Origin: Leucobacter chinensis
Lineage (GTDB): Bacteria > Actinomycetota > Actinomycetes > Actinomycetales > Microbacteriaceae
Length of the DNA stretch: 64,000 bases
NCBI RefSeq assembly: GCF_019049105.1
Contig: NZ_JAHQZR010000002.1
Coordinates: 248,001-312,000 of the forward strand
Direction: 5' to 3'
Shown: positions 42,121 through 51,504 of the stretch, piece after piece
Layout of the letters: each line of letters opens with the position of its first letter
Numbering within the stretch: position 1 is the first letter of the stretch
The notes under the pieces: model-generated
Database searches by the model: none
What the model saw: the letters and a program-made list of their open reading frames with translations, nothing else
What the model was told of the DNA's origin: nothing
Made by a program: the position numbers and the translations under genes

Positions 42121-44664
42121 TTATTGATCTTCAAGCTCAGTAAAGAGCTGTTTGGGGTCGACGCCCTGCTGCCTGCGCGTCGCTCGTCGCGAACGCAGCC
42201 GGCTCTCACCGGTCTCAGGCGCGTCTGGGAGCGCGTTGAGAACCGAATCGAGCAGATCTTTCGGAGCCGCTGCCGCGGCCCTGTCGACGGTCTTTGGAGC
42301 CGTAACCGCCTGCTGAACGGCCGCGGTAATGTCGGCAGCCTGCTCGTCACGCGCGCCGTGGTCGGCACCTGACGGCTGCTGCTCGCCCTGGCTGGCTTCG
42401 GCTTTCTGTGCCGCCTGGGCCCGCTTTTGCGACTGCTGTGACTTCGCGCGCGCCCTGCGGGGCTTCGTCGCGGGAGCCTCAGCTGCCTGCTCTCCCTCAG
42501 CAGAGGGAGCGATTGTTGAAGCAGCAACCTGGGCAAGCATGTTCTTCGCGCCGTCGCTAATCGCGTGCGGCTGCGACTGCTGCTGGCTTTGCTGCTGCTG
42601 TTGCTGCTGCTGGTGGTTCTGCTGCTTGCCCCGCTTACCGCTCGAGCGGTGCTGGGTTTCGCGGTGCACCGGCTCCTGGTGCACGATAAGGCCGCGGCCG
42701 GCACAGATCTCGCAGGGCTCGCTGAATGACTCGAGCAGGCCGAGGCCAAGCTTCTTACGCGTCATCTGAACAAGCCCGAGCGACGTTACCTCGGCAACCT
42801 GGTGCTTCGTGCGGTCGCGACTCAGGCACTCGACCATGCGTCGCAGAACGAGGTCACGGTTCGATTCGAGCACCATGTCAATGAAGTCGACAACGATAAT
42901 GCCGCCAATGTCACGCAGACGCAGCTGGCGCACGATCTCTTCTGCCGCTTCGAGGTTGTTCTTCGTCACGGTCTCTTCGAGGTTGCCGCCTGAGCCGACG
43001 AACTTGCCGGTGTTCACGTCAACAACGGTCATCGCTTCAGTGCGGTCAATCACGAGCGAGCCACCAGAGGGCAGCCAAACCTTGCGGTCGAGCGCTTTCG
43101 AGATCTGCTCGCTGATGCGGTAGCGATCGAAGATGTCGCGCTCTTCCTGGTAGTGCTCGAGCCGCTCGCACAGCTCGGGCGCAACCTGTTCGAGGTAGCG
43201 CGAGATAACGCCGTACGTGTCATTGCCCGAGATGATCATCTTCTGGAAGTCTTCGTTGAAGACATCGCGAACGATCTTGATGAGCATGTCCGATTCTGAG
43301 TGCAGAAGCGACGGCGCGTTGTCCTTCTTCGAGCGCTCCTGAATCGACTCCCACTGCTTGGTGAGTCGCTGCACATCGAGCGTCAGGTGGTCTTCGCTGG
43401 CACCCTCAGCCGCGGTACGCACGATGACGCCAGCGCCGTCGGGAAGAACCTCCTTGAGGATCTTCTTGAGGCGGGCCCGCTCGGTGTCGGGCAACTTGCG
43501 CGAAATGCCGTTCATGGCACCGCCAGGAACGTACACCAGGAAGCGGCCAGGCAGTGAGACCTGGCTCGTCAGGCGTGCACCCTTGTGGCCGACCGGATCT
43601 TTCGTGACCTGTACGAGCACCTTGTCGCCGGGGCTCAGCACATTCTCGATCTTGCGCGCCGACTGTGCACCGTCAAATGACGACCAGTCAACCTCGCCCG
43701 AGTAGAGCACTGCGTTGCGGCCGCGCCCAATGTCGACGAACGCAGCCTCCATGCTCGGCAGCACGTTCTGCACCTTACCGAGGTAGACGTTGCCGATGAG
43801 CGAGGTCTCGCTCGAGCGGGCAACGTAGTGTTCAACGAGCACGTTGTCTTCGAGCACACCAATCTGAATGCGATCGTCGAGCGAACGAACAATCATCTGG
43901 CGGTCAACCGACTCGCGCCTCGCCTGAAACTCTGACTCGGTGATGACGGTGCGACGACGCCCGGCCTCGCGACCCTCTCGACGGCGCTGCTTCTTCGCTT
44001 CAAGCCGGGTTGAGCCTTTGAGCCGCTGCGGTTCGGTGACGGGCGCGGCCTGCTTGCGCTCCTGGCGCTGTGGCTGTTGGGGCTGCTCGTCAGCGCGCTG
44101 GGAATCCTGCGATGAACGACGGCCACTGCGGTTGCGGGTGCGGCGCGAGGTCGCGTCGTTCTCGTTCGACTGCGTTTCCCGGTCGAGCAGTTCGTCGAGA
44201 TCGATCGCCTCTGAGCGACGCGACCTGGGCTGAATGGGAGGCACATCGGGTGCAATAAAGAGCAGCTCTTTACTCGCCATGAACTGCTCAAGTGGGGTGA
44301 GCGGCTCGGGAGTTACTTCACTCGCCACGGCCGACTCCTGCGGTGCTTCGTGCGCCGTTACCTCTGGGAGCGCTGATGCTTCTGGGAGCGCTGGCGTTTC
44401 TGGGGCCGCTGGCGTTTCTGGGACCGCTGCAACAGCCGCAGCTTCAACAACTGCTGCAACAGCGTCGTTCGTTACAGCCTGATCTGTGTTTTCGGGCGAT
44501 GCAGCCGAATCGGCCACGGCCTCGGGCTGCGCTTCGGAAGTCGCGGCATTCGTTGCCTGGGGCTCAGGCTGCGTCTCGGGAGACTCCGCCTCCGGGGTCT
44601 CGCCCACGGCCTGCTCTGCCCCGGGTTCGTTCTGCTCTGATTCGTATTGTGTCTCTTGCACCAT
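42121..44664 (-). CDS. rne: Ribonuclease E/G
   Basis: 847 residues. An acidic, Ala/Glu/Pro-rich N-terminal extension (1-170), a basic stretch (about 200-240), then the conserved catalytic part: S1 domain (GNVYLGKVQNVLPSMEAAFV), the RNase fold with VDVNTGKFVGSGGNLEETV and GGIIVVDFID, and the zinc link SEPCEICAGRG. The C-terminal tail is rich in Gln (runs of eight and more) and Ala and is probably disordered. It starts mRNA decay and matures rRNA and tRNA. Actinobacterial enzymes have this layout with extensions on both sides. Confidence 0.95.
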   Translation of the reverse strand: MVQETQYESEQNEPGAEQAVGETPEAESPETQPEPQATNAATSEAQPEAVADSAASPENTDQAVTNDAVAAVVEAAAVAAVPETPAAPETPALPEASALPEVTAHEAPQESAVASEVTPEPLTPLEQFMASKELLFIAPDVPPIQPRSRRSEAIDLDELLDRETQSNENDATSRRTRNRSGRRSSQDSQRADEQPQQPQRQERKQAAPVTEPQRLKGSTRLEAKKQRRREGREAGRRRTVITESEFQARRESVDRQMIVRSLDDRIQIGVLEDNVLVEHYVARSSETSLIGNVYLGKVQNVLPSMEAAFVDIGRGRNAVLYSGEVDWSSFDGAQSARKIENVLSPGDKVLVQVTKDPVGHKGARLTSQVSLPGRFLVYVPGGAMNGISRKLPDTERARLKKILKEVLPDGAGVIVRTAAEGASEDHLTLDVQRLTKQWESIQERSKKDNAPSLLHSESDMLIKIVRDVFNEDFQKMIISGNDTYGVISRYLEQVAPELCERLEHYQEERDIFDRYRISEQISKALDRKVWLPSGGSLVIDRTEAMTVVDVNTGKFVGSGGNLEETVTKNNLEAAEEIVRQLRLRDIGGIIVVDFIDMVLESNRDLVLRRMVECLSRDRTKHQVAEVTSLGLVQMTRKKLGLGLLESFSEPCEICAGRGLIVHQEPVHRETQHRSSGKRGKQQNHQQQQQQQQSQQQSQPHAISDGAKNMLAQVAASTIAPSAEGEQAAEAPATKPRRARAKSQQSQKRAQAAQKAEASQGEQQPSGADHGARDEQAADITAAVQQAVTAPKTVDRAAAAAPKDLLDSVLNALPDAPETGESRLRSRRATRRQQGVDPKQLFTELEDQ

Positions 44665-44911
44665 TTCTGGTGAACTCCTTATACCCGTGCTTTAACGTTG
44701 CACGGAACTCTTGTTGCGAGAAGGTTCTCGCGAAAATTCTTTGGGATTTCACCCTGCTCGACCGTGCCGGTCGCTCGCTTCATCGATCAGCGAGAAAACT
44801 TAACGCACATACATTTGCATGTTGTGCTGCGTCTATTATGCCATGCGGCGCAGGAATGTGGTCAGGGTCAACACACATGTTGTAAAGTTTCAGGTTGCTT
44901 GCGTAAGAATA
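44665..44911. promoter_or_regulatory. Divergent promoter region of rne and the VKOR gene
   Basis: About 250 bases between divergent genes. rne has a long 5' leader, which in other bacteria is used by RNase E to regulate its own message. No clear hairpin is picked out here; short frames crossing it are not convincing. Confidence 0.4.
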
Positions 44912-45544
44912 ATGACTATGGCAACCGAAACCGCCCAGCTTCCCCCCTCACGACGCACCCCCTACAGCGTGTTCAGCATTCTTGCTGGCGTCATTGGCCT
45001 CTTCGCTTCATTCGAGCTACTCACCGAGTACCTCAAAACCCTCGTTGAGCCCGACTACTCGCCCAACTGCGACATCTCGGTGCTCGTAACGTGTGGCCCC
45101 AACATGGCCTCGTGGCAGGGCAGCATTTTTGGGTTCCCAAACGCCATCATTGGCGTCGCTGCCTTCATGGCCCCGATCATCGTCGGTGTCGCGTTGCTTG
45201 CCGGGGCAACCTTCAAGCGCTGGTTCTGGATCGTTTACCAGATCGGCCTGCTCGGCGGCTACGTTTTCGTGTGCTGGCTGCAGTACCAGAGCATCTACGA
45301 CCTCGGCACCCTGTGCCCGTGGTGCATGGTCGTGTGGAGCGTCATGATTCCCCTGTGGTGGATCTCGCTCTTCTCGAACTGGTCACGCGGGCTCTTCGGC
45401 GGCTCAGAACGATTCAGAAGCGTTGGCACGACCCTCACCCAGTGGGCCTGGGTCATCATCGTGCTCAACTACATCGCGATTGCAGCCGCCGCCCAGTTCC
45501 GTTTGAACTGGCTCTTCACCGAGTTCGGAATCGGCGCCTTCTAG
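44912..45544 (+). CDS. Vitamin K epoxide reductase (VKOR) family protein
   Basis: 210 residues from ATG 44912. Five or so membrane helices; the VKOR cysteines are in PNCDISVLVTCGP (loop pair) and DLGTLCPWCMVVW (active CxxC). Bacterial VKOR reoxidises DsbA-like proteins with quinone and so drives disulfide formation in the cell envelope of actinobacteria. It could thus serve the four-Cys secreted proteins seen at 25-27 kb, although that is only a general link. Its stop shares CTAG with the stop of the convergent coaE. Confidence 0.93.
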   Translation: MTMATETAQLPPSRRTPYSVFSILAGVIGLFASFELLTEYLKTLVEPDYSPNCDISVLVTCGPNMASWQGSIFGFPNAIIGVAAFMAPIIVGVALLAGATFKRWFWIVYQIGLLGGYVFVCWLQYQSIYDLGTLCPWCMVVWSVMIPLWWISLFSNWSRGLFGGSERFRSVGTTLTQWAWVIIVLNYIAIAAAAQFRLNWLFTEFGIGAF

Positions 45545-46188
45545 ACCCTGCTGCCGCCTTCGCGTTCGCTATTGTCTGCGCGAAGGCTGCGATCCGCCAC
45601 GAGTTTTTTCCAGAACGCATCGGTCTGAGCAATCGTCTCTTCGACGGTTCCTGAGGTGTCAATCACGACGTCTGCGACCGCACGACGGGCCTCGTTCGTG
45701 GCCTGGTTCGCGATGCGCGCCCTCGCCTCGTCTTCGGTCATGCCGCGCAGCTCGACCATGCGTTCGATGCGTGCCTCGTCGGGCGCGTCGGCGACGACTA
45801 CGAGATCCCAGACGTAATCATGGTCGCTCTCAACGAGCAGTGGAATGTCATACACGAGCACCCCGTCAGGGTTCTCGGCCTCGAGTTCGCTGATCACGCC
45901 CGCGACGTGCTGCTGAATCGCCGGGTGCACGATGCCGTTGAGCACCGCAAGTTGTTCGGGGTCACGAAAGACGCGAGCCCCGAGGGCCGCACGGTCAAGG
46001 CTCCCGTCAGCGGCGATAACTCCGTCGCCAAACGCCTCGCGCACCTGCTGCAGCCCCGGTGTGCCGGGTTCGACGACGACCCTCGCGAGTTGGTCAGCGT
46101 CAAGCGTCACCGCCCCGAGTTCCGCAAGTCGTCGCGTGATCGTTGATTTACCTGAGGCAATGCCCCCGGTGAGACCGATGAAGAACAT
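45541..46188 (-). CDS. coaE: Dephospho-CoA kinase
   Basis: 215 residues. P-loop GLTGGIASGKSTITRRL, DADQLARVVVEPG and the later VYDIPLLVESDHDYVWDLVV (phosphate-binding and lid parts) are all typical. It makes the last step of coenzyme A synthesis. The C-terminal 15 residues (RSLRADNSEREGGSRV) are not conserved. Gene stands between rpsA and VKOR genes, an order also known from other Microbacteriaceae. Confidence 0.95.
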   Translation of the reverse strand: MFFIGLTGGIASGKSTITRRLAELGAVTLDADQLARVVVEPGTPGLQQVREAFGDGVIAADGSLDRAALGARVFRDPEQLAVLNGIVHPAIQQHVAGVISELEAENPDGVLVYDIPLLVESDHDYVWDLVVVADAPDEARIERMVELRGMTEDEARARIANQATNEARRAVADVVIDTSGTVEETIAQTDAFWKKLVADRSLRADNSEREGGSRV

Positions 46189-46241
46189 CTCTCGATGATA
46201 CCGCCGCCCAGCTGCAGCAAAAAGCGCCTTACACTGTTGAC

Positions 46242-46847
46242 ATGATCGCGATGCTCACCGGACTCCTGCTCGCCACGGCCGCTGGCCTCAACGCTTATGT
46301 TCCCCTGCTCGCGCTCGGCCTGCTCGCGCGCTTCACCCAGCTCATCGACTTACCTGAGGCATGGTCGTGGATCGCGAGCGACTGGGCGCTCATCGCCCTC
46401 GCCGTGCTCTTCGTCATCGAGGTCGTCGTCGACAAGGTGCCCGCACTCGATTTCGTGAACGATATCGTTCAAACCGTGGTGCGCCCCGCGTCGGGCGGCA
46501 TGGTGTTCAGCGCAGGCCTCTCGAGCGACACCGTTTCGGTCGCTGACCCAGAGGCTTTTAGTGACGTCTCGTTCTGGTGGCCGATGGTTGCCGGCATCGT
46601 CATTGCGCTGCTTCCCCACCTGTTCAAGGCAATCGCGCGGCCCGTGCTCAACACGCTGAGCGCCGGAGCCGCTGCCCCGATCGTAAGCGTTGCCGAAGAC
46701 ACGGGTGCCGTAGGTCTCTCGTTCGCGGCCATCATCGCTCCCCTCATCGGGCTCGTACTGCTTATCGTTCTCACCTGGGTCGCGATTCGGGGCATGAAAA
46801 AGGCCCGGCGCGCTCGTGCGCACCGGGCCAATTCGCGACGTAACTAG
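46242..46847 (+). CDS. DUF4126-family membrane protein
   Basis: 201 residues with about five membrane helices. The start MIAMLTGLLLATAAGLNAYV and the motif VVVDKVPALDFVNDIVQTVV, then RPASGGMVF, are the DUF4126 signature (helix, Asp-Lys-Val-Pro, Arg-Pro-x-x-Gly). The basic C-terminus (KKARRARAHRANSRRN) is cytoplasmic. Function unknown. It is convergent to rpsA, with 6 bases between the stops. Confidence 0.85.
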   Translation: MIAMLTGLLLATAAGLNAYVPLLALGLLARFTQLIDLPEAWSWIASDWALIALAVLFVIEVVVDKVPALDFVNDIVQTVVRPASGGMVFSAGLSSDTVSVADPEAFSDVSFWWPMVAGIVIALLPHLFKAIARPVLNTLSAGAAAPIVSVAEDTGAVGLSFAAIIAPLIGLVLLIVLTWVAIRGMKKARRARAHRANSRRN

Positions 46848-46853
46848 CGGGAG

Positions 46854-48314
46854 TTACTTGCCTTCAAGCTGTGACTTGAGTGCAGCGAGTGCCTCGTCGT
46901 CGGCGAGGGTACCAGCCGAAGCGGGTGCGCTCTGTGATGCCGAAGATGATGACGACTCTGCGGGGTTGGCGATGGCCTCTGCCTCTGCCTTGATTGCCTC
47001 GGCAACCTGCAGCTTGTGAGCTTCCCAGCGTGACTGTGCGGCAGCGTATTCCTGCTCCCACTTCTCGCGCTCGGTCTCGAAGCCTTCCTTCCACTCCTGC
47101 GTCTCAGGGTCGAAGCCTTCTGGGTACTTGTACTCGCCGTTCTCGTCGTACTCGGTGGTCATGCCGTAGAGTGCGGGGTCAAACTCGGTGCCCTCTGGGT
47201 CGACGCCCTCGTTAGCCTGCTTGAGGCTGAGCGAGATGCGGCGTCGCTCGAGGTCGATGTCGATGATCTTGACGAAGCACTCGTCGCCGACCGAGACAAC
47301 CTGCTCGGCGAGCTCAACGTGCTGGCCCGAGAGCTCTGAGATGTGCACGAGGCCCTCGATGCCGTCTGCGACACGAACGAACGCACCGAACGGAACGAGC
47401 TTGGTAACCTTGCCCGGTGCAATCTGGCCGATTGCGTGGGTGCGGGCGAATACCTGCCAGGGGTCTTCCTGCGTTGCCTTGAGCGAGAGTGAAACGCGCT
47501 CGCGATCCATCTCGACCGAGAGCACCTCGACGGTGACTTCCTGGCCAACCTCGACGACCTCTGAAGCGTGGTCGATGTGCTTCCAGCTGAGCTCTGAAAC
47601 GTGAACGAGACCGTCAACGCCACCGAGATCGACGAACGCACCGAAGTTAACGATCGACGAGATGACGCCCTTGCGTACCTGGCCAGGAGTGAGGTCCTGG
47701 AGGAAGCTTGAGCGGCTCTCTGACTGCGTCTGCTCGAGCAGAGCGCGGCGTGAGAGAACAACGTTGTTGCGGTTCTTGTCGAGCTCGAGAATCTTTGCCT
47801 CGATCTCCTGGCCCAGGTAAGGGGTCAGGTCGCGCACGCGGCGCAGCTCGATGAGCGAAGCAGGAAGGAAGCCACGGAGTCCGATGTCAACGATGAGACC
47901 ACCCTTGACAACCTCGATGACGGTACCGGTAACGACGCCGTCTTCTTCCTTGATCTTCTCGACGTCGCCCCATGCACGCTCGTACTGTGCACGCTTCTTC
48001 GAGAGCAGAAGACGACCTTCTTTGTCTTCCTTCTGGAGCACGAGAGCCTCAACGGTGTCGCCAACTTCAACGACCTCGTCGGGGTTCACATCATGCTTAA
48101 TTGAAAGTTCGCGTGAGGGAATAACACCCTCAGTCTTGTAACCAACGTCGAGCAGAACCTCGTCGCGGTCGATCTTCACAACGGTGCCCTCGATGAGGTC
48201 GCCATCGTTGAAGAACTTCAGCGTCTCTTCGACCGCGGCCAAAAAGTCTTCTGCAGAGCCGATGTCGTTGATCGCAACCTGCTTCGGCGCCTTGGCGGTC
48301 GTTTCGTTTTTCAT
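46854..48314 (-). CDS. rpsA: 30S ribosomal protein S1
   Basis: 486 residues from ATG 48314 (MKNETTAKAPKQVAINDIGS). Four S1 repeats: starting near GDLIEGTVVKIDRDEVLLDV, GVVTGTVIEVVKGGLIVDIG, GQVRKGVISSIVNFGAFVDL and GQIAPGKVTKLVPFGAFVRV. The C-terminal part is Glu/Ala/Ser-rich, a usual feature of actinobacterial S1. It helps mRNA binding to the ribosome. Promoter in the long region upstream. Confidence 0.97.
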   Translation of the reverse strand: MKNETTAKAPKQVAINDIGSAEDFLAAVEETLKFFNDGDLIEGTVVKIDRDEVLLDVGYKTEGVIPSRELSIKHDVNPDEVVEVGDTVEALVLQKEDKEGRLLLSKKRAQYERAWGDVEKIKEEDGVVTGTVIEVVKGGLIVDIGLRGFLPASLIELRRVRDLTPYLGQEIEAKILELDKNRNNVVLSRRALLEQTQSESRSSFLQDLTPGQVRKGVISSIVNFGAFVDLGGVDGLVHVSELSWKHIDHASEVVEVGQEVTVEVLSVEMDRERVSLSLKATQEDPWQVFARTHAIGQIAPGKVTKLVPFGAFVRVADGIEGLVHISELSGQHVELAEQVVSVGDECFVKIIDIDLERRRISLSLKQANEGVDPEGTEFDPALYGMTTEYDENGEYKYPEGFDPETQEWKEGFETEREKWEQEYAAAQSRWEAHKLQVAEAIKAEAEAIANPAESSSSSASQSAPASAGTLADDEALAALKSQLEGK

Positions 48315-48638
48315 GTAATTAAACTCCGATATGAGTATGTAATCGGGCGCATGGAGAAGCCGTTGCGGTTTGGCCCCTGGATTCCACGCGCAGTGGACAG
48401 AAATCATCACAAAAGTGACATCTCAGCTTACCGCAGTTTTCTGCGCAACTTCAAGCGGGTCGGGCCTTCTCGCCCGGGCGTGTCGCGGGGCGCTTGCTCG
48501 CGGCCGCAAACGACCGCTTGCCCCCGGGTGAAAGCGGCGCGATCCGCCGCCGTTTTGGGGGCTGTTTCTGGGCTGTTGCGGGGTTCTTGCGGCGCTGTTG
48601 CGGGGCTTTCGCCCTCGCCGCACCCCGCCCCGGCATCC

Positions 48639-48690
48639 ACTTGACGAAAAGCAGGGTGTTTGCGCGTGAACACCCTGCTTTCCGTCAAGT
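48639..48690 (-). terminator. Long hairpin downstream of polA
   Basis: Arms 48639-48660 and 48669-48690 are reverse complements over 22 bases with one mismatch (inner part gcagggtgtt / aacaccctgc), loop tgcgcgtg. No T-run, so it may act as an mRNA-stabilising or factor-dependent end, or be a repetitive element. Confidence 0.65.
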
Positions 48691-48707
48691 AAACGGGAAA
48701 AACGCGA

Positions 48708-48801
48708 GCAGCGACCGGCGAACAGCGACCGGCGAAACGACAGCGACCGGCGGGCAACGACCGGCGAGCAGCCAGCAGCCAGCAGCGGGCGACCACCGGC
48801 C
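48708..48801. repeat. Imperfect tandem repeat with core gcgaccggcg
   Basis: The core gcgaccggcg appears at 48711, 48725 and 48743, with variant forms at 48756 and 48789. Spacing is 13-18 bases. It lies directly behind the polA stop and continues into cagccagcagccagcagc. Confidence 0.6.
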
Positions 48802-48803
48802 AG

Positions 48804-51461
48804 CTAGTGCGCCGCCGAGTTCCAGTTCTCGCCGCGACCCACCTGCACCTCGAGCGGCACGGCCAGCTCGGCAGCGCCGCCCATCTCGGCGAGCACGATC
48901 GCTTCGAGCGCGTCCCACTCACCGGGGGCCACCTCAAACATCAGTTCGTCATGAATCTGCAGCAGCATGCGCGAGGCGAGCTTCGCCTCGGCGATGCGGT
49001 GCTCAATGCGGATCATCGCGAGCTTGATAATGTCGGCCGCGCTTCCCTGAATCGGCGCGTTAAGGGCCGCACGCTCCGCGTTCTCGCGAAGCACCCGGTT
49101 CGGGCTTGCGAGATCGCCGAAGGGACGGCGCCTGCCGAAGATCGTCTCGGTGTACTGGTCGACGCGGGCCTGCTCGACGACAGAGCGGAGGTAGTCGCGC
49201 ACCCCTCCGAAGCGGTCGAAGTAGTCGAGCATGAGCTGTTTGGCCTCGCCGGCAGAGATGCCGAGCTGCTTTGAGAGGCCGAATGCTGAGAGGCCGTAGA
49301 CGAGGCCGTATGACATAGCCTTCACCTTCGAGCGCATCTCTGAGGTCACGTCGGCGGGTTCGACGCCGAAGATGCGCGAGCCGACGAAACGGTGCAGGTC
49401 TTCGCCCGCGTTGAATGCCTCGATCAGCCCATCGTCGCCCGAGAGGTGCGCCATGATGCGCATCTCAATCTGCGAGTAGTCGGCGGTCATGAGGCACTCG
49501 GTCTCGGCCGAGTGGGTGAAGGCCTCGCGAATACGGCGGCCCTCTTCTGAGCGCACCGGGATGTTCTGCAGGTTTGGCTCTGACGAGGCGAGGCGACCGG
49601 TGCTCGCGCCGATCTGCTGCAGCGTCGTGTGAATGCGGCCATCGTCGCCGACGGCTTTCATGAGGCCCTCGACGATTTGCCGCAGCTTGTTCACGTCACG
49701 GTGCTCAAGCAGCGCGTCAAGGAAGGCGTGCGGGCTCTTCACCTGCAGATCGGCGAGCGACGCGGCGTCGGTAGAGTAGCCGCTCTTCGTCTTGCGGGTT
49801 TTGGGCATGTCGAGCTGGTCGAAGAGCACCTCTTGCAGCTGCTTAGGTGACGAGAGGTTCACCTCGCGACCAATCGCGTCAAAGGCGCGCTGCTGAGCCG
49901 ACTGAACACGGTCGGTGAGCTCGGCATGGTGCGCCTCGAGCAGCGGGGTGTCGATCTCGACGCCACGCATTTCAAGCTTCGCGAGCACTGTCACGAGCGG
50001 CAGCTCAATATCGCGGTAGACCTCACCGGTGCGATCTTCAAAGAAGGTCTCGACCTGCGTGTGCAGGCGGCGTGTGTACCACGCGAGCATCGCGGGGGTC
50101 GCGATCGACCCTTCCTCTGGAACGAGCTGCTGCGGATCACCCTCGGGAACCTCTTCACCGAGATAGCGCAGCACGGCGTCGGCGAAGCTCTTCTCCGCCT
50201 GCGTCGGGCGCACGAGCCATGCGGCGAGATGAGCGTCGCCGGCGAGGCCGCCGAGCTCGACACCGTGGCCCGCGAGCAGCTTCACGAGTGGCTTCGCTTG
50301 GTAGACCACCTTGGGGGCATCAGAGGCGAGCCATGCCTCGAACAGAGCGTAGTCGCGCCCCTGAGGCTCCCACACGAACTCAACCGCCTCGTCGGTGGTC
50401 GCAATGCCGACCGTCAGTTGCGGCCCCTCGGCGACAACGGTGAGTGCGGGGTTCTCGACGCGGCGCAGCCACGCATCAAGCTCTTCGTCAATGAGCAGCT
50501 TCGGCTCGGGAAATTCTGGGGTTGCGACCTCGGCTGCGGCTCCGGCGTCGCTACCCGCGGCGGGAACCTCCTGCCCCGAGAGCTTCGCAACGCGCTGCAG
50601 CAGGGTGCGGAACTCGAGTCGCTGGAACATGGGCTGCACTGCCGTCATATCGATTTCAGACCGCATGAGGTCTTTCGGCGCCACGTCGAGCTCGACGTCG
50701 CGCACGAGGCGGTTCAGGCGGCGGTTACGCTCGGCGAGGTGCGCGTTCTCGCGCAGGCTCTCGCCAACCTTGCCACCGATCTCGTCTTGCCTGCGCAGAA
50801 TCTCGTCGAGCGAACCAAACTGGTTGATCCACTTCACCGCGGTCTTCTCGCCCACCTTTGGTACGCCGGGCAGGTTATCGCTCGTCTCGCCGACCAGCGC
50901 GGCGATCTCGGGGTACTGCTCGGGGCGCACCCCGTACCGCTCCATGACCTTGTCGGCATCGTAACGGGTCAGCTCAGACACGCCCTGCTTTGAGGGGTAC
51001 AGCAGCAGCACGTTATCGTCGACGAGCTGAATCGTGTCACGATCACCGCTCACTACGAGCACCTTAAAGCCCTCGGCCGAACCTTGGGTAGCAAGGGTCG
51101 CGAGAATGTCGTCGGCCTCGTACTGCTCTTTTTCGATCGTGGTGATGCCCATCGAGTGCAGTGCCTCTTGGAGCAGCGGGATCTGCCCCTTGAACTCTTC
51201 GGGCGTCGCGCCGCGAGTTCCCTTATATTCGGGGTACTCCTCGGTGCGGAACGAGTGCCGCGAGATATCAAAGGCGACCGCGAGGGCATCGGGGTTCTCG
51301 TTTTGCAGAAGGCTCAACAACATCGAGATGAAGCCGTGAATGGCATTCGTGTGTTGACCGTCGGCGGTACGAAAACTGTCGACGGGAAGCGCGTAAAAAG
51401 CACGGAAGGCAAGCGAGTGCCCGTCAATGATCATGAGTGTAGGCTGAGCTGTATTCGACAC
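48804..51461 (-). CDS. polA: DNA polymerase I
   Basis: 885 residues. N-terminal 5' nuclease (LMIIDGHSLAFRAFYALPVD, VSGDRDTIQLVDDNVLLLYP), a middle 3'-5' exonuclease-like domain that lacks the metal-binding acids, as in other actinobacteria, and the polymerase: motif A TADYSQIEMRIMAHLSGD, motif B RSKVKAMSYGLVYGLSAFGL, motif C LLQIHDELMFEV. Used for Okazaki fragment joining and repair. Start ATG 51461. The stop is followed by the short-repeat cluster. Confidence 0.97.
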   Translation of the reverse strand: MSNTAQPTLMIIDGHSLAFRAFYALPVDSFRTADGQHTNAIHGFISMLLSLLQNENPDALAVAFDISRHSFRTEEYPEYKGTRGATPEEFKGQIPLLQEALHSMGITTIEKEQYEADDILATLATQGSAEGFKVLVVSGDRDTIQLVDDNVLLLYPSKQGVSELTRYDADKVMERYGVRPEQYPEIAALVGETSDNLPGVPKVGEKTAVKWINQFGSLDEILRRQDEIGGKVGESLRENAHLAERNRRLNRLVRDVELDVAPKDLMRSEIDMTAVQPMFQRLEFRTLLQRVAKLSGQEVPAAGSDAGAAAEVATPEFPEPKLLIDEELDAWLRRVENPALTVVAEGPQLTVGIATTDEAVEFVWEPQGRDYALFEAWLASDAPKVVYQAKPLVKLLAGHGVELGGLAGDAHLAAWLVRPTQAEKSFADAVLRYLGEEVPEGDPQQLVPEEGSIATPAMLAWYTRRLHTQVETFFEDRTGEVYRDIELPLVTVLAKLEMRGVEIDTPLLEAHHAELTDRVQSAQQRAFDAIGREVNLSSPKQLQEVLFDQLDMPKTRKTKSGYSTDAASLADLQVKSPHAFLDALLEHRDVNKLRQIVEGLMKAVGDDGRIHTTLQQIGASTGRLASSEPNLQNIPVRSEEGRRIREAFTHSAETECLMTADYSQIEMRIMAHLSGDDGLIEAFNAGEDLHRFVGSRIFGVEPADVTSEMRSKVKAMSYGLVYGLSAFGLSKQLGISAGEAKQLMLDYFDRFGGVRDYLRSVVEQARVDQYTETIFGRRRPFGDLASPNRVLRENAERAALNAPIQGSAADIIKLAMIRIEHRIAEAKLASRMLLQIHDELMFEVAPGEWDALEAIVLAEMGGAAELAVPLEVQVGRGENWNSAAH

Positions 51462-51504
51462 CCTCTAAGACTACAAGTCTTCGCCGAAACATTCAGGAGC
51501 AAAG

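Larger units (their letters stand above)
48315..48803. other. Long polA-rpsA intergenic region with repeats
   Basis: About 490 bases, very GC-rich on the rpsA side. It holds the rpsA promoter and leader, a 22-base near-perfect hairpin (48639-48690) and a cluster of short repeats with the core gcgaccggcg (48708-48801). Frames crossing it are by-products of base bias. Confidence 0.6.

Noticed and set aside
48428-48937. 169-codon minus-strand frame in the polA-rpsA gap
   Set aside because: Arg/Pro/Ala-rich, overlaps the end of polA and the repeat cluster; base bias explains it.
49926-50993. 355-codon plus-strand frame opposite polA
   Set aside because: It lies wholly inside polA on the other strand, has an Arg/His/Leu-rich make-up typical of GC-rich antisense frames and no known domain.
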